Below are positions 19,313 through 27,983 of a stretch of DNA of 64,000 nucleotides, piece by piece; within the stretch, counting starts at the first letter, position 1, and the number at the start of each line of letters is the position of its first letter. Source of the stretch: Histomonas meleagridis (Eukaryota; Parabasalia; Tritrichomonadida; Dientamoebidae); contig WSYJ01000060.1 in the NCBI GenBank assembly GCA_020186115.1, positions 868,001 through 932,000 on the forward strand, read 5' to 3'. The translations under genes were made by a program, and so were the position numbers. The notes beneath the pieces were generated by a model. The model saw nothing but the letters and a program-made list of their open reading frames with translations, searched no databases and was not told the origin of the DNA.

Positions 19313-20044
19313 ATGGATTCCGCAGAGTTTATTGGTCTTAACGACGAACTTACTGAAAAAACACTAAAACAATACGAAGAACTTGCTCAAGAAGAGCAAC
19401 AAGATAATGGAGATGCTTCCAATGATGATTTTTCAGCTATACAAGCTTTAAAACCAAGAATTGTCAACATGGTTGCATGTGTTGACTATGGAAGTGATTT
19501 AGACCTACTTAAAATAGCAACTCATGCACGAAACGCAGAGTTTAATCCAAAAAGATTTCCTGCAGTTACATTAAGAATTCATGAACCAAAAGCTACAGGA
19601 CTTGTTTTTAAAAATGGTAAAACAAATATAGTTGGTTGCAAGACGGAAGAAGATTGCCTTTTGGCTGCTAGGAAGTTTGGGCGATTATTAAAAACATTAG
19701 GTTTTATTGTAAGACTTAAAAGCTTCACAATAGCTAACATCGTAGCCACAATGGATTGTAAGTTTCCAATTCACCTTGAGTCTCTTGCTTCAAGGCACAA
19801 AATATTTGCAACATATAATCCAGAAGTTTTTGCGGGATTAATTTATCGAATTCCGAAGCCAAAAGCAACCTTCATTGTTTTTGTTTCCGGGAAAATTATT
19901 ATAACAGGTACCAAATCCATCGAAAATATTGTAACTGCAACAACAATTTTTCATCCAATATTACAACAATTTGCAAGAAACTTTCCACTTCCAGCTGATA
20001 TACCAAAAGCTATCTCTCCACAACCAAGTGTTATGGCATCATAA
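19313..20044 (+). CDS. TBP: TATA-binding protein
   Basis: 243 residues. A charged 45-residue N terminus precedes the saddle-shaped core (about 48-225) of two pseudo-repeats: PRIVNMVACVDYGSDLDLLKIA...FNPKRFPAVTLRI with TGLVFKNGKTNIVGCKTEEDC, then FTIANIVATMDCKFPIHLESLA with TFIVFVSGKIIITGTKSIENI. Compared with yeast or human TBP the second repeat is altered where the FPGLIYR signature is expected (FAGLIYRI here), and DNA-contacting Phe positions are only partly kept. It recruits RNA polymerases through TFIID, TFIIIB and SL1-type complexes. Trichomonads carry several TBP-related proteins, so this may be TBP itself or a paralogue. Confidence 0.88.
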   Translation: MDSAEFIGLNDELTEKTLKQYEELAQEEQQDNGDASNDDFSAIQALKPRIVNMVACVDYGSDLDLLKIATHARNAEFNPKRFPAVTLRIHEPKATGLVFKNGKTNIVGCKTEEDCLLAARKFGRLLKTLGFIVRLKSFTIANIVATMDCKFPIHLESLASRHKIFATYNPEVFAGLIYRIPKPKATFIVFVSGKIIITGTKSIENIVTATTIFHPILQQFARNFPLPADIPKAISPQPSVMAS

Positions 20045-20753
20045 TTGTCAAATGTTTTTGTTTTAGAGTGTGACTTAATAAAAAATGTTTTCTTGTGTTT
20101 ATTTGTTTTTGAAAGTGTGTTCGATTGAAAGCCAATAAGAAAGTTTGATCAATTAAAATGATTTTAACCTAATTTATCTGGGAAAGATCAAATACATGTT
20201 ATACCGCAAATTCTTCATTATGTTAACTTTGCAAAAGTAAGCAGTATTTTAGCGTTAAATGGAAATTTTCAAAACGCCTTGTTCATTTTATCAAAAATTT
20301 ATTTTAAAGATAGCACTCTTCTATCTCGTGTTTGTGTAGTATCTCCTTTTTGATTTTTTGATCAAATATGAGTATATTTTGAAACATTTTTCAAATATCT
20401 TTTTTAGCATTGTTACTGTATCAGTTCTTAGCCTAGATAGCTGGATAGTGTAACTTTATCGAGGAATCGAAAGTCTGTATTTAAAGAAAAAAATTAATTA
20501 TTATTTGGTTGTTTATTTATTTCTTATATATTTAAGCAACAATCTCATTTAACAAGGTTTTCGAAATAAAAGACATGATTTATTCCGAAATATTCGAAGA
20601 TATTTATATTTTAGAAAAATTTTACGACAAAAAATTTGAGAATAAACGCAGTCCATTCTTCAAAACTAACCGTAATTTTCACACAATTCATATCGTTCTT
20701 TATATCACTTTATTTTTGGAAAAGTTGAAATCGAAAGTTAAAATTTTCCGAAT
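20045..20753. other. Gene-free stretch
   Basis: About 700 bp. A 63-codon frame at 20575-20766 ends inside the promoter motif of the next gene and has no recognisable content. No RNA gene seen. Confidence 0.45.
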
Positions 20754-20760
20754 TAACGGT
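20754..20760 (+). promoter_or_regulatory. M3-like motif (TAACGGT)
   Basis: It lies 19 bp before the ATG of the PPP phosphatase and supports that start. Confidence 0.5.
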
Positions 20761-20779
20761 TGTTAAAGATTGTTTGTCA

Positions 20780-21787
20780 ATGAACGATTATCATCTAAAG
20801 GATTTCGTGTTCCAAATAATCATGAGCAGGATCCGTGGTGAGAATCATTGTAAAGCTCTCTTCCAAGTCAAGAAAGTTAAAAAGATTATTGATTTAATCA
20901 CATCAGTTTTTAAAAACGAACCAATACATTTGACTCTAGGAGGTGACTTCGTCATCGTTGGAGATATTCATGGAGACATTGACACTCTTTTAAGAATATT
21001 TCATAGATTTGATTATCCACCAAAGACAAATTACCTATTCCTAGGTGACTATGTTGATCGTGGGAATTATTCATTAGAAGTTTTAATATTTCTATTCTCA
21101 TTAAAGCTTCTTTATCCGAGCAATATATGTATGCTTAGAGGGAATCATGAATCAAAGCGTACAGCAAAACAATACGGATTTAAGACAGATTGTATTTCAT
21201 TTATTGACCACAAGGCATATTTGAAGTTTTTGAAATGTTTTTCTTATATGCCATTAACCGCTGAAATAAATCATGTTTTCTTTTGTGTTCATGGTGGAAT
21301 ATCACAAGCTTCTTTCTCCATTAGTGACATTGAAGCCATGAAACGACCAATTGTTCATTTCAAAAAACAATTATTTACAGATTTACTATGGAGTGATCCA
21401 CTTGATTCTCTCGATACTTTTGCTGAAAGTGATCGTGGGATTGGACACTTCTTTGGTAGCGAGGCATTAGCGCAATTTCTCGAGGATAATAATTATAAGC
21501 TTCTCATTAGAGCACATGAATACAATATAAATGGATATTGTTACAGCTTCAGTGAGAAGAGTTGTCTTACAATATTCTCTACTTGCGATTACTTAGGGAA
21601 CGGAAACGATTCTTCTGTAGGAGTCGTAAACGGTCAAGAGATAACGGTCGAAATTTTTAAAAACGAAAAACAGAGCAGACACATACTCCCACAGTGGCTT
21701 CTGAGCGTAGAGGAAAAGGCAGCACGAAAAAGTATTGATGAAGAATTTGTAATTACTAATGAGACGACTCCTGACTGTGTTATTTAA
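20780..21787 (+). CDS. PPP-family serine/threonine protein phosphatase
   Basis: 335 residues. The metal-binding motifs are complete: GDIHGD, GDYVDRG, RGNHES and VHGGIS, with the final histidine in LLIRAHEYNINGY instead of the usual RGHQ. LLWSDPLDS replaces the PP1/PP2A LLWSDP consensus region. Catalytic residues are therefore kept, and it should hydrolyse phosphoserine/threonine with a two-metal centre. It is not clearly PP1, PP2A or PP2B; long N-terminal and C-terminal differences suggest one of the trichomonad-specific PPP groups. The C terminus ends in an acidic Thr-rich tail. The start follows the M3-like motif; the frame's non-ATG opening is two codons earlier. Confidence 0.85.
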   Translation: MNDYHLKDFVFQIIMSRIRGENHCKALFQVKKVKKIIDLITSVFKNEPIHLTLGGDFVIVGDIHGDIDTLLRIFHRFDYPPKTNYLFLGDYVDRGNYSLEVLIFLFSLKLLYPSNICMLRGNHESKRTAKQYGFKTDCISFIDHKAYLKFLKCFSYMPLTAEINHVFFCVHGGISQASFSISDIEAMKRPIVHFKKQLFTDLLWSDPLDSLDTFAESDRGIGHFFGSEALAQFLEDNNYKLLIRAHEYNINGYCYSFSEKSCLTIFSTCDYLGNGNDSSVGVVNGQEITVEIFKNEKQSRHILPQWLLSVEEKAARKSIDEEFVITNETTPDCVI

Positions 21788-22508
21788 ATTAATATTAAAA
21801 GAAAATTTTTTTGCTATTTCGTTGTAATTTTTTAAGGAGTATCAAATTGTTATATGTGTTAATATATCTGCAAATTGATACATCTTAATGAGAGTGAAAA
21901 TTTGGTTTGTTTAGAGAAATCAAAAGAATTCATGATTTATGTTATAATATAATTATAAATTGTGATAATATTACTTTGTTATATTAAGATATTGCGTTGG
22001 TTTCAGCGACTAAATTTTCTTGACTTTATTTTCTTTCCAAATTACCTGTAAGAATAAACTATTGAGTTCGGTAAAAAAATGAAAAGCAATTCAAAAATGG
22101 TTTTTTGGGCGTTGTAAAAATACTTTTTGAATAGAATTCTATAATAAATGTTCATTTTTTATCGTTTCAAAGTTGATTGTTTGTCTTTGTCTGGTTTTAA
22201 TGGATATCAATTGTCAAAAAAATGCTAGAATCGATTAAATGGAATGAGTTAAAGGTTGGATGAAGAAAATTTGTGGATTTTGGAGAATTCCAGTTATTTT
22301 TCAATACTTTTTGTATGTACAAAATCATTTCTGTTAATGCAAAAAGTTGAGCTTTGTGTCTCAAAATTGATAACCATCTCACTTCATCAAACCGTCTATC
22401 GTATACGATAGGCATAAAAGCACATTCAATTTCCTACAAAATAGAATAAAAAATGATCGCTAAAAACAATATTTTGATAAGTTTATCTGTCGTTTATCAT
22501 ATACCAAA
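21788..22508. other. Gene-free stretch
   Basis: About 720 bp. A 72-codon ATG-initiated minus-strand frame (22197-22415) has no recognisable features and is not accepted as a gene. An AACCGTC site sits at about 22390. Confidence 0.4.
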
Positions 22509-24371
22509 ATGCAGACACAAAACGAGGAAAAACAAGATCAACCACGTCAAATATCAAATGATCTGCGTGGAAATGGTAAACTTGATTTAGAAGAAGGGAT
22601 AACAATGCTTCCATTTATTTTCCAAGAAAGTCCATTTTTTGCAGAACATAGAGAACAAATCATATACAGTCCTCCTGTAGTACCAGTCCCTTCACTTTCG
22701 CTTATGAATCCATTCAAAAATATTAAGCACCCAATATCCCTTGAACAAATTCCAACAATTTTCCAACAAATTGCTCAAATACATGAAAAAGAAGAATTCC
22801 CATATTACATTGAAGAACCAAAACAAGAATTTACGGAGTTATTTGAAAAGGTCAAAGAATATCTCAAATATCTCATTCCATATGAACTTATTGTTACATA
22901 CTCAAACATACCGAAAATCAACTTCAACACTATAAAACAATATGTCTCAGAACCACAATTTTATGTTTTATGTCATGTTCTATATCATTTCAAGTTTTTA
23001 ATTTTAAGTCCAGTTTACTCAGAGCCAAAACAAAAAGAAGCTCTATACCAAAAACTTCTTTTTTATCTCAGCCCACCTGAAATATATTCTATCCCAGACT
23101 TTCCATTTGTTGTTGAAGCATCTGTCTGTGATATTTTTAATGGCCCTTCTGACTTTGTCCCAGCGTATATTTTATATAAATCGAAGTCAGAAGTATATGT
23201 TGTGAATCATGAATTATGTGAAAAATCAGAATTTTGTCCAAATTTACAAACATCTGAGAACAATGCTGTTCTTCGTATGATCGAAAGCAATAAATATATT
23301 CCTTTTAACACATCAATGGCAAATAAATTTGATTTGTTATATCCATCTCAACCATCAGATCAATCATTTAATGGCTCTTCCGTCATTTCCAACATCTTTC
23401 GTTCACTTGTAGCCACTTATTCTCTTCCTGCAGTCATTTATTCTGCGCTTGCCAAAGTCCTCATGACAAATCATCAAAGTATCCAAGAAGCATTAATTTC
23501 AACCATCTATAAAAACGACATCATGGATGGAAGTAAAAAGATTATTGATCATCTTGGTAATGTTTATCATATGTTTGGACAAACATTACGCTTTTTAAAG
23601 CTTGTTATTATGTTTGAAATCACTCGATGTAAAGATTCACCGAATCAACTCTTAAGACAAAACAATACTTTTGTCCAATGTATCATTGATTTTGTAAGAA
23701 CTAGTTGCCAAAAGCTCTTTCGGTGTCCGTTACGTTACATTTTTGAAAAGACAAGTGAACTTCCTCTTGTAAACTACACATCACCAACCGATAACGACGT
23801 AAAAACAGTCGAAAAACTTTTTGATATGTTTTGGGGTACCCTGTTTAACACCACTTCGTATTTGTCGAATGGTGTCAAATGTGTCCTTAGAGAAATCCGT
23901 ATTTGGACAGACAAAACATATAAAGATGAGACCCTTAATCATCGAGGGTTAGTCGGGTTATTCTTTTTACGAATCTTATTACCAGCATTATCATCACCTG
24001 AACTATTAGGTATCGATGAAAGTATGTTAGAGAAAGATTCGCTTAAGAAGGTCACGGTCTTTTCAAAAATAATATTAAATTCTATTACATTCGAATCATA
24101 TGCATTAGTAAGTACCAAATTTGAAGAAGTCATTAAAAAGAATTCGAAAAACCTCGTTCGCTACTTAGAATTAATCACGGAAACAAACTACGAAAAGATC
24201 GAAAACAAGGACATAACAATGTTGGAATTTCAGCAAAGTTTCGAAATTTTAATTTTGTTCATCAAGGAGAACATTGGTTCTATAGCAGAAGCTTGTGACC
24301 GGGAGTTTTTGCCGTCAACTTTCGCAGATGAGTTACTTTGCGAACTGTACAATAACTTATTACAAATTTGA
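22509..24371 (+). CDS. RasGAP-domain protein
   Basis: 620 residues. The GTPase-activating domain spans about 250-560. The arginine-finger segment is SNIFRSLVATYSLPAV (Arg298), matching the LFRxNSLAT pattern. The hallmark FLRhhxPAhxxP appears as FLRILLPALSSPELLG at 486-500. RasGAPs insert an arginine into the Ras active site and speed GTP hydrolysis. The N-terminal 200 residues are proline-containing and otherwise unassigned, with no visible C2 or PH domain. The last 400 bp use more CG-containing codons than the rest. Its partner GTPase cannot be told; trichomonads have few classical Ras proteins and many Rabs. Confidence 0.75.
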   Translation: MQTQNEEKQDQPRQISNDLRGNGKLDLEEGITMLPFIFQESPFFAEHREQIIYSPPVVPVPSLSLMNPFKNIKHPISLEQIPTIFQQIAQIHEKEEFPYYIEEPKQEFTELFEKVKEYLKYLIPYELIVTYSNIPKINFNTIKQYVSEPQFYVLCHVLYHFKFLILSPVYSEPKQKEALYQKLLFYLSPPEIYSIPDFPFVVEASVCDIFNGPSDFVPAYILYKSKSEVYVVNHELCEKSEFCPNLQTSENNAVLRMIESNKYIPFNTSMANKFDLLYPSQPSDQSFNGSSVISNIFRSLVATYSLPAVIYSALAKVLMTNHQSIQEALISTIYKNDIMDGSKKIIDHLGNVYHMFGQTLRFLKLVIMFEITRCKDSPNQLLRQNNTFVQCIIDFVRTSCQKLFRCPLRYIFEKTSELPLVNYTSPTDNDVKTVEKLFDMFWGTLFNTTSYLSNGVKCVLREIRIWTDKTYKDETLNHRGLVGLFFLRILLPALSSPELLGIDESMLEKDSLKKVTVFSKIILNSITFESYALVSTKFEEVIKKNSKNLVRYLELITETNYEKIENKDITMLEFQQSFEILILFIKENIGSIAEACDREFLPSTFADELLCELYNNLLQI

Positions 24372-24701
24372 GTTATTTTTCATTCATTTTGTAAAAAATG
24401 TTTCATGAAAATAAAGAATAAATAAATACTTGAAATCTTTTATTGTTTTTATGTATCTTATATTTCATAATTTTGTTCGATAAGTTCTTCATTTCATTAT
24501 TAACGGTCGCGTTTAGTTGTACGTTAAGAAGTTAAACTTTTGAAATTTTTAGCTTTTGAAGGTGCTTTTTCTGAGACTGTTGAAGCAAGGAAATGTGATA
24601 TGACATTCGAATGGACTTGAGTTTATATAAACTTAAGAATTTCTTCTGGGTAACGTGTTCAGGTTTTAAAATTTTTGGTTCAAAGAAAAAAATTATAAAG
24701 A
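24372..24701. other. Gene-free stretch with one M3-like site
   Basis: TAACGGT at 24501-24507 is the only promoter-type motif before the ankyrin gene, 194 bp from its ATG. Confidence 0.4.
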
Positions 24702-25904
24702 ATGGAAACCACTGACAACGAATGGAAATTACTTTTATCCATCGAACATATTGTTTATAGTTTAAATAAGGAAAATATCTCACAATCTGCATATTTAATC
24801 TTCAATAATTTTGATAAATTTTATCCATTGTCTTTTAATACTGTTATATATCAAATGGTTAACACATTGTTTACTACAAAAATAAATAATTTTGATGTTT
24901 ATTTGGAATTTCTGAAAGAAATTGAAACAATTGAAGAAAATAACAAATGTAAACCAAAAAATTTTATAAATCCACAAACACCATCTTATCTTCTTGCAAA
25001 AATGATTGAGCAAAATTTACTTGATATAAATAATATTCAGAAAAAAAGGAATCCATATTTAATTCATTACATGACAGAAAAAGAAATTAGAACATTAATG
25101 AATCTGTCCATCTTTCAAGTAATAGATGAATTATTAGATCTTTTTATATTTCAAATCGAAGAAAATTATGAAGAACTTTCAAAGAATGATTGGGAATTAC
25201 ATAAACAATTAATTAAAGAAGGTGTCAATCCAAATGAAATCGCGAAAATAATTCGAAATGATGAAATAGAAAAACTTCAAGAAATATCATCACAAAGTAA
25301 TTTTGATTTTAATCAAACAATTGAACCATCACTTTATGAAAGATGCACATTTGTTAATCAAGAAGATGTTACAATAATTGATTATGCAGCATTTTTTTCA
25401 GCAGTTAAATGTTTTAAATATTTACTTATAAATGGAGCAAAAGTAGAAAATACAGGTAAATATGCAATTGCAGGCGGAAATGAAGAAATCATTCATTTAT
25501 GCGAACAAAATCATTCAACATTTTGCGGTGCATATGAAACAGCAATTGCATTTCATCGAAATGATATTTTTTTATATATTTATGAGAATAAAATTATTAA
25601 AAAAATTAATTTAAATGTATTAGGAAAGAAATGCATTTTATATCATAATTATGAAATTTTATCATTTTTACTTAAAAAAGGAATGAAAATTAATAATGAT
25701 ATTATTAATGAATCAGCATTTATCGGAAATATATTTCTTACAAAATATTTTTTAGATAAAAATCTAATTCCAAAAGATATTTTAGTTTATGCATCAGCAT
25801 CAGGAAATTTTGAACTTGTTAAATATGTTTTAGAACGAAAAGAAATTGATATCAATTCAAAAAATATCTATAAATTTTTATTAAAATTTATTTACATAAT
25901 TTAA
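24702..25904 (+). CDS. Ankyrin-repeat/DUF3447 protein, N-terminal exon-like part
   Basis: 400 residues in the uninterrupted frame. The N-terminal 170 residues are helical and characteristic of a large trichomonad family. From about 200 come divergent ankyrin repeats of DUF3447 type: VTIIDYAAFFSAVKCFKYLLINGAKV, GKYAIAGGNEEIIHLCEQN, INESAFIGNIFLTKYFLDK, ILVYASASGNFELVKYVLERKEIDINSKN. The frame then enters an 83-nt AT-rich spacer at 25863 and stops at 25904. Six more ankyrin units follow, all free of stops, the last ending in its own stop. The gene may therefore continue to 26855 if the spacers are removed from RNA. Ankyrins bind proteins; the partner is unknown. Confidence 0.75.
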   Translation: METTDNEWKLLLSIEHIVYSLNKENISQSAYLIFNNFDKFYPLSFNTVIYQMVNTLFTTKINNFDVYLEFLKEIETIEENNKCKPKNFINPQTPSYLLAKMIEQNLLDINNIQKKRNPYLIHYMTEKEIRTLMNLSIFQVIDELLDLFIFQIEENYEELSKNDWELHKQLIKEGVNPNEIAKIIRNDEIEKLQEISSQSNFDFNQTIEPSLYERCTFVNQEDVTIIDYAAFFSAVKCFKYLLINGAKVENTGKYAIAGGNEEIIHLCEQNHSTFCGAYETAIAFHRNDIFLYIYENKIIKKINLNVLGKKCILYHNYEILSFLLKKGMKINNDIINESAFIGNIFLTKYFLDKNLIPKDILVYASASGNFELVKYVLERKEIDINSKNIYKFLLKFIYII

Positions 25905-26855
25905 TATTTTAAAATAATATTTGGAAATTATTTAAATTATTTAATACAGCACTTATGATCGCATCTGAAAATGGTAATCTAGAAATAGTTAAATTACTTC
26001 TTGAACAAGAAGGAATTGATATTAATGCTAAAAGTTTTTATTTATTTGATATTGTATTTATTTTAATTATTTAAAACAGCACTTATATATGCATCTGAAG
26101 AAGGTCATACAGAAATAGTTAAATTGCTTCTTGAACAAAAAGGGATTAATGTTAATGTTAAAGATATTTATTTATTTTATTTAATATTTATTTCAATAAT
26201 TTTATGTACCAAAATAATATTTGGGGATTATTTTGATAATTTTATATTTTAAAGTTATATTCGGAAATAATTTAAATTATTTTATACAGCACTTATTTGG
26301 GCATCTAGAAATGGTTATGTAAAAACAGTTAAATTATTTCTTGAACAAGAAGGAATTGATATTAATGCTAAAAGTTTTTATTTATTTTATTTGATATTTA
26401 TTTTAATAATTTCATATTTCAAAATAATATTTGGAAATTATTCAAAATATTTATGACAGCACTTATTTTAGCATCCCAATTTGGTCATATAAAAATAGTT
26501 AAATTACTTCTTCAACAAAGAGGAATTGATATTAATGCTAAAGATATTTTTTTGTTTTATTTTGTATTTATTTTAATAATTTTTTATTTCATAATAATAT
26601 TTGGAAGTTATTCAAAATATTTACTACAGCACTTATGAAAGCATCTTCAAAAAGGCATATAGAAATAGTTAAATTACTTCTTCAACAAAGAGGAATTGAT
26701 ATTAATGCTAAAGATATTAATTTGTTTTATTTTGTATTTATTTTAATAATTTAATAGTTCAAAATAATATTTGGTAATTATTTAAATTACTTGATACAGC
26801 ATTTAGTAGAGCATCTTCATCTGGTTATACAGAAATCTTTGAATTACTTAAGTAA
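25863..26855 (+). repeat. Tandem ankyrin-unit/spacer array
   Basis: Five 87-nt ankyrin units start at 25946, 26076, 26286, 26456 and 26626. A final short unit (26796-26855) ends in TAA. Each full unit runs from the Thr of TAL to the Lys of NAK, with no stop. Spacers before them are 83, 43, 123, 83, 83 and 83 nt, so three successive periods are exactly 170 bp. Every spacer is AT-rich and joins the next unit at ACAG. A unit plus four residues would give a canonical 33-residue ankyrin repeat, and most spacers put the next unit out of frame. See the findings. Confidence 0.9.
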
Positions 26856-27305
26856 TTATTAATAATTATTAATAATTTTCTTCAAATTATATAATTTATT
26901 TAACTGACCAAAGTTTCATAGAAATATTGGATTTAAGCAATAATTAATGGTCCATTTATCAAACTTGTTTGATGTCATTATAAATATCTTAATAAAAAAG
27001 TGAATTATATTTAGTTATCAAAAGAATAACTATTTTTGTCATCAAAAACTGATGTTTTGATTTGTCTAGTAATTCAAAAATTGAATAGAAAAAAATCGTT
27101 TTTATTCAATTTCCCTATCAGCTAGACACTTCACATTATCAGGACTGTGTATATTTATAAAATTTTATGATAAAACATGATCTAATGTAGGCTATCTTAA
27201 TGAAACACATCCCAAGCTTTAGTTGCAATTCTTATATTTTATTCATACACTCGTTTCCTGAAAAGCTTTTCATGAAAAACACTTGTCGTTTTTGAAAAAC
27301 GATAT
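26856..27305. other. Gene-free stretch
   Basis: About 450 bp between the ankyrin array and the Rab promoter. No feature recognised. Confidence 0.45.
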
Positions 27306-27313
27306 TAACGGTC
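27306..27313 (+). promoter_or_regulatory. M3-like motif (TTAACGGTC core)
   Basis: The core TAACGGT lies 25 bp before the Rab ATG. Confidence 0.5.
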
Positions 27314-27337
27314 AATTTCCAGTAACTGTCAAATAAG

Positions 27338-27952
27338 ATGCTTGGGCACAATTTCGACTTCTCAGTAAAAATTGTGGTTGTTGGTGATTCTGGGATAGGT
27401 AAAACATCATTCCTAATACAGCTTGTTCGAGGTCAATGGCTTGGCGAGACGCAACCAACACTTGGTGTTGAATTTTTAAATAAAGTTGTTCAAACCGAAA
27501 AGCATAAAATACAAATACAATTGTGGGACACAGCAGGCCAAGAACTCTTTCGTTCAGTCACACGAAACTATTATCGAGGTGCCACCGGTTGTTTTGTTTT
27601 ATTTGATATCACAAATCGGGACTCCTTTTCTAATGTTCAAAGTTGGCTTGATGATGTATTAGATCTTGCCAACACCAATGCCATCACTATTCTTATTGGT
27701 AACAAATCTGATTTATCTGAAAAGAGGCAAGTCACCACAGCCGAAGCAGAACAGTTTGCGAATGAGCGGTCTATGTTTTATTTCGAAACTTCTGCCAAAA
27801 CTGGTGACAATGTCAAACAAGCTCTTGACAAATGTGTTGATCTAGTTGAACAACTTGCCGAAGACGGACATTTGAATTACATTCCACGGGGCGAAAGTAA
27901 TACAATGCAGCCGACTCTTCGGGAGGAAAAGGAGTCCTCTTGTTGTAAATAA
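27338..27952 (+). CDS. Rab small GTPase
   Basis: 204 residues. All G motifs are present: GDSGIGKTS (16-24), switch I Thr41 in TLGVEF, WDTAGQE (63-69) with the catalytic Gln, NKSD (122-125) and ETSAK (150-154). RabF-type stretches (TLGVEF, YYRGATGCFVLFDIT) place it in Rab rather than Ras or Rho. The C terminus ends SSCCK, a dicysteine geranylgeranylation signal. It should cycle on and off endomembranes and recruit tethers. The switch regions are closest to the Rab4/Rab11/Rab14 groups, but the subtype is not certain. It is a normal-length, intact gene. Confidence 0.92.
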   Translation: MLGHNFDFSVKIVVVGDSGIGKTSFLIQLVRGQWLGETQPTLGVEFLNKVVQTEKHKIQIQLWDTAGQELFRSVTRNYYRGATGCFVLFDITNRDSFSNVQSWLDDVLDLANTNAITILIGNKSDLSEKRQVTTAEAEQFANERSMFYFETSAKTGDNVKQALDKCVDLVEQLAEDGHLNYIPRGESNTMQPTLREEKESSCCK

Positions 27953-27983
27953 CGAAAATGTATTGTATTAAAATTTTATTTAT

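Noticed and set aside
20575..20766. 63-codon frame before the PPP phosphatase
   Set aside because: It ends inside the promoter motif of the next gene and has no recognisable content.
22197..22415. 72-codon ATG-initiated frame
   Set aside because: No domain, signal or homology recognised; an upstream in-frame stop limits it. It could be real, but I cannot support it.
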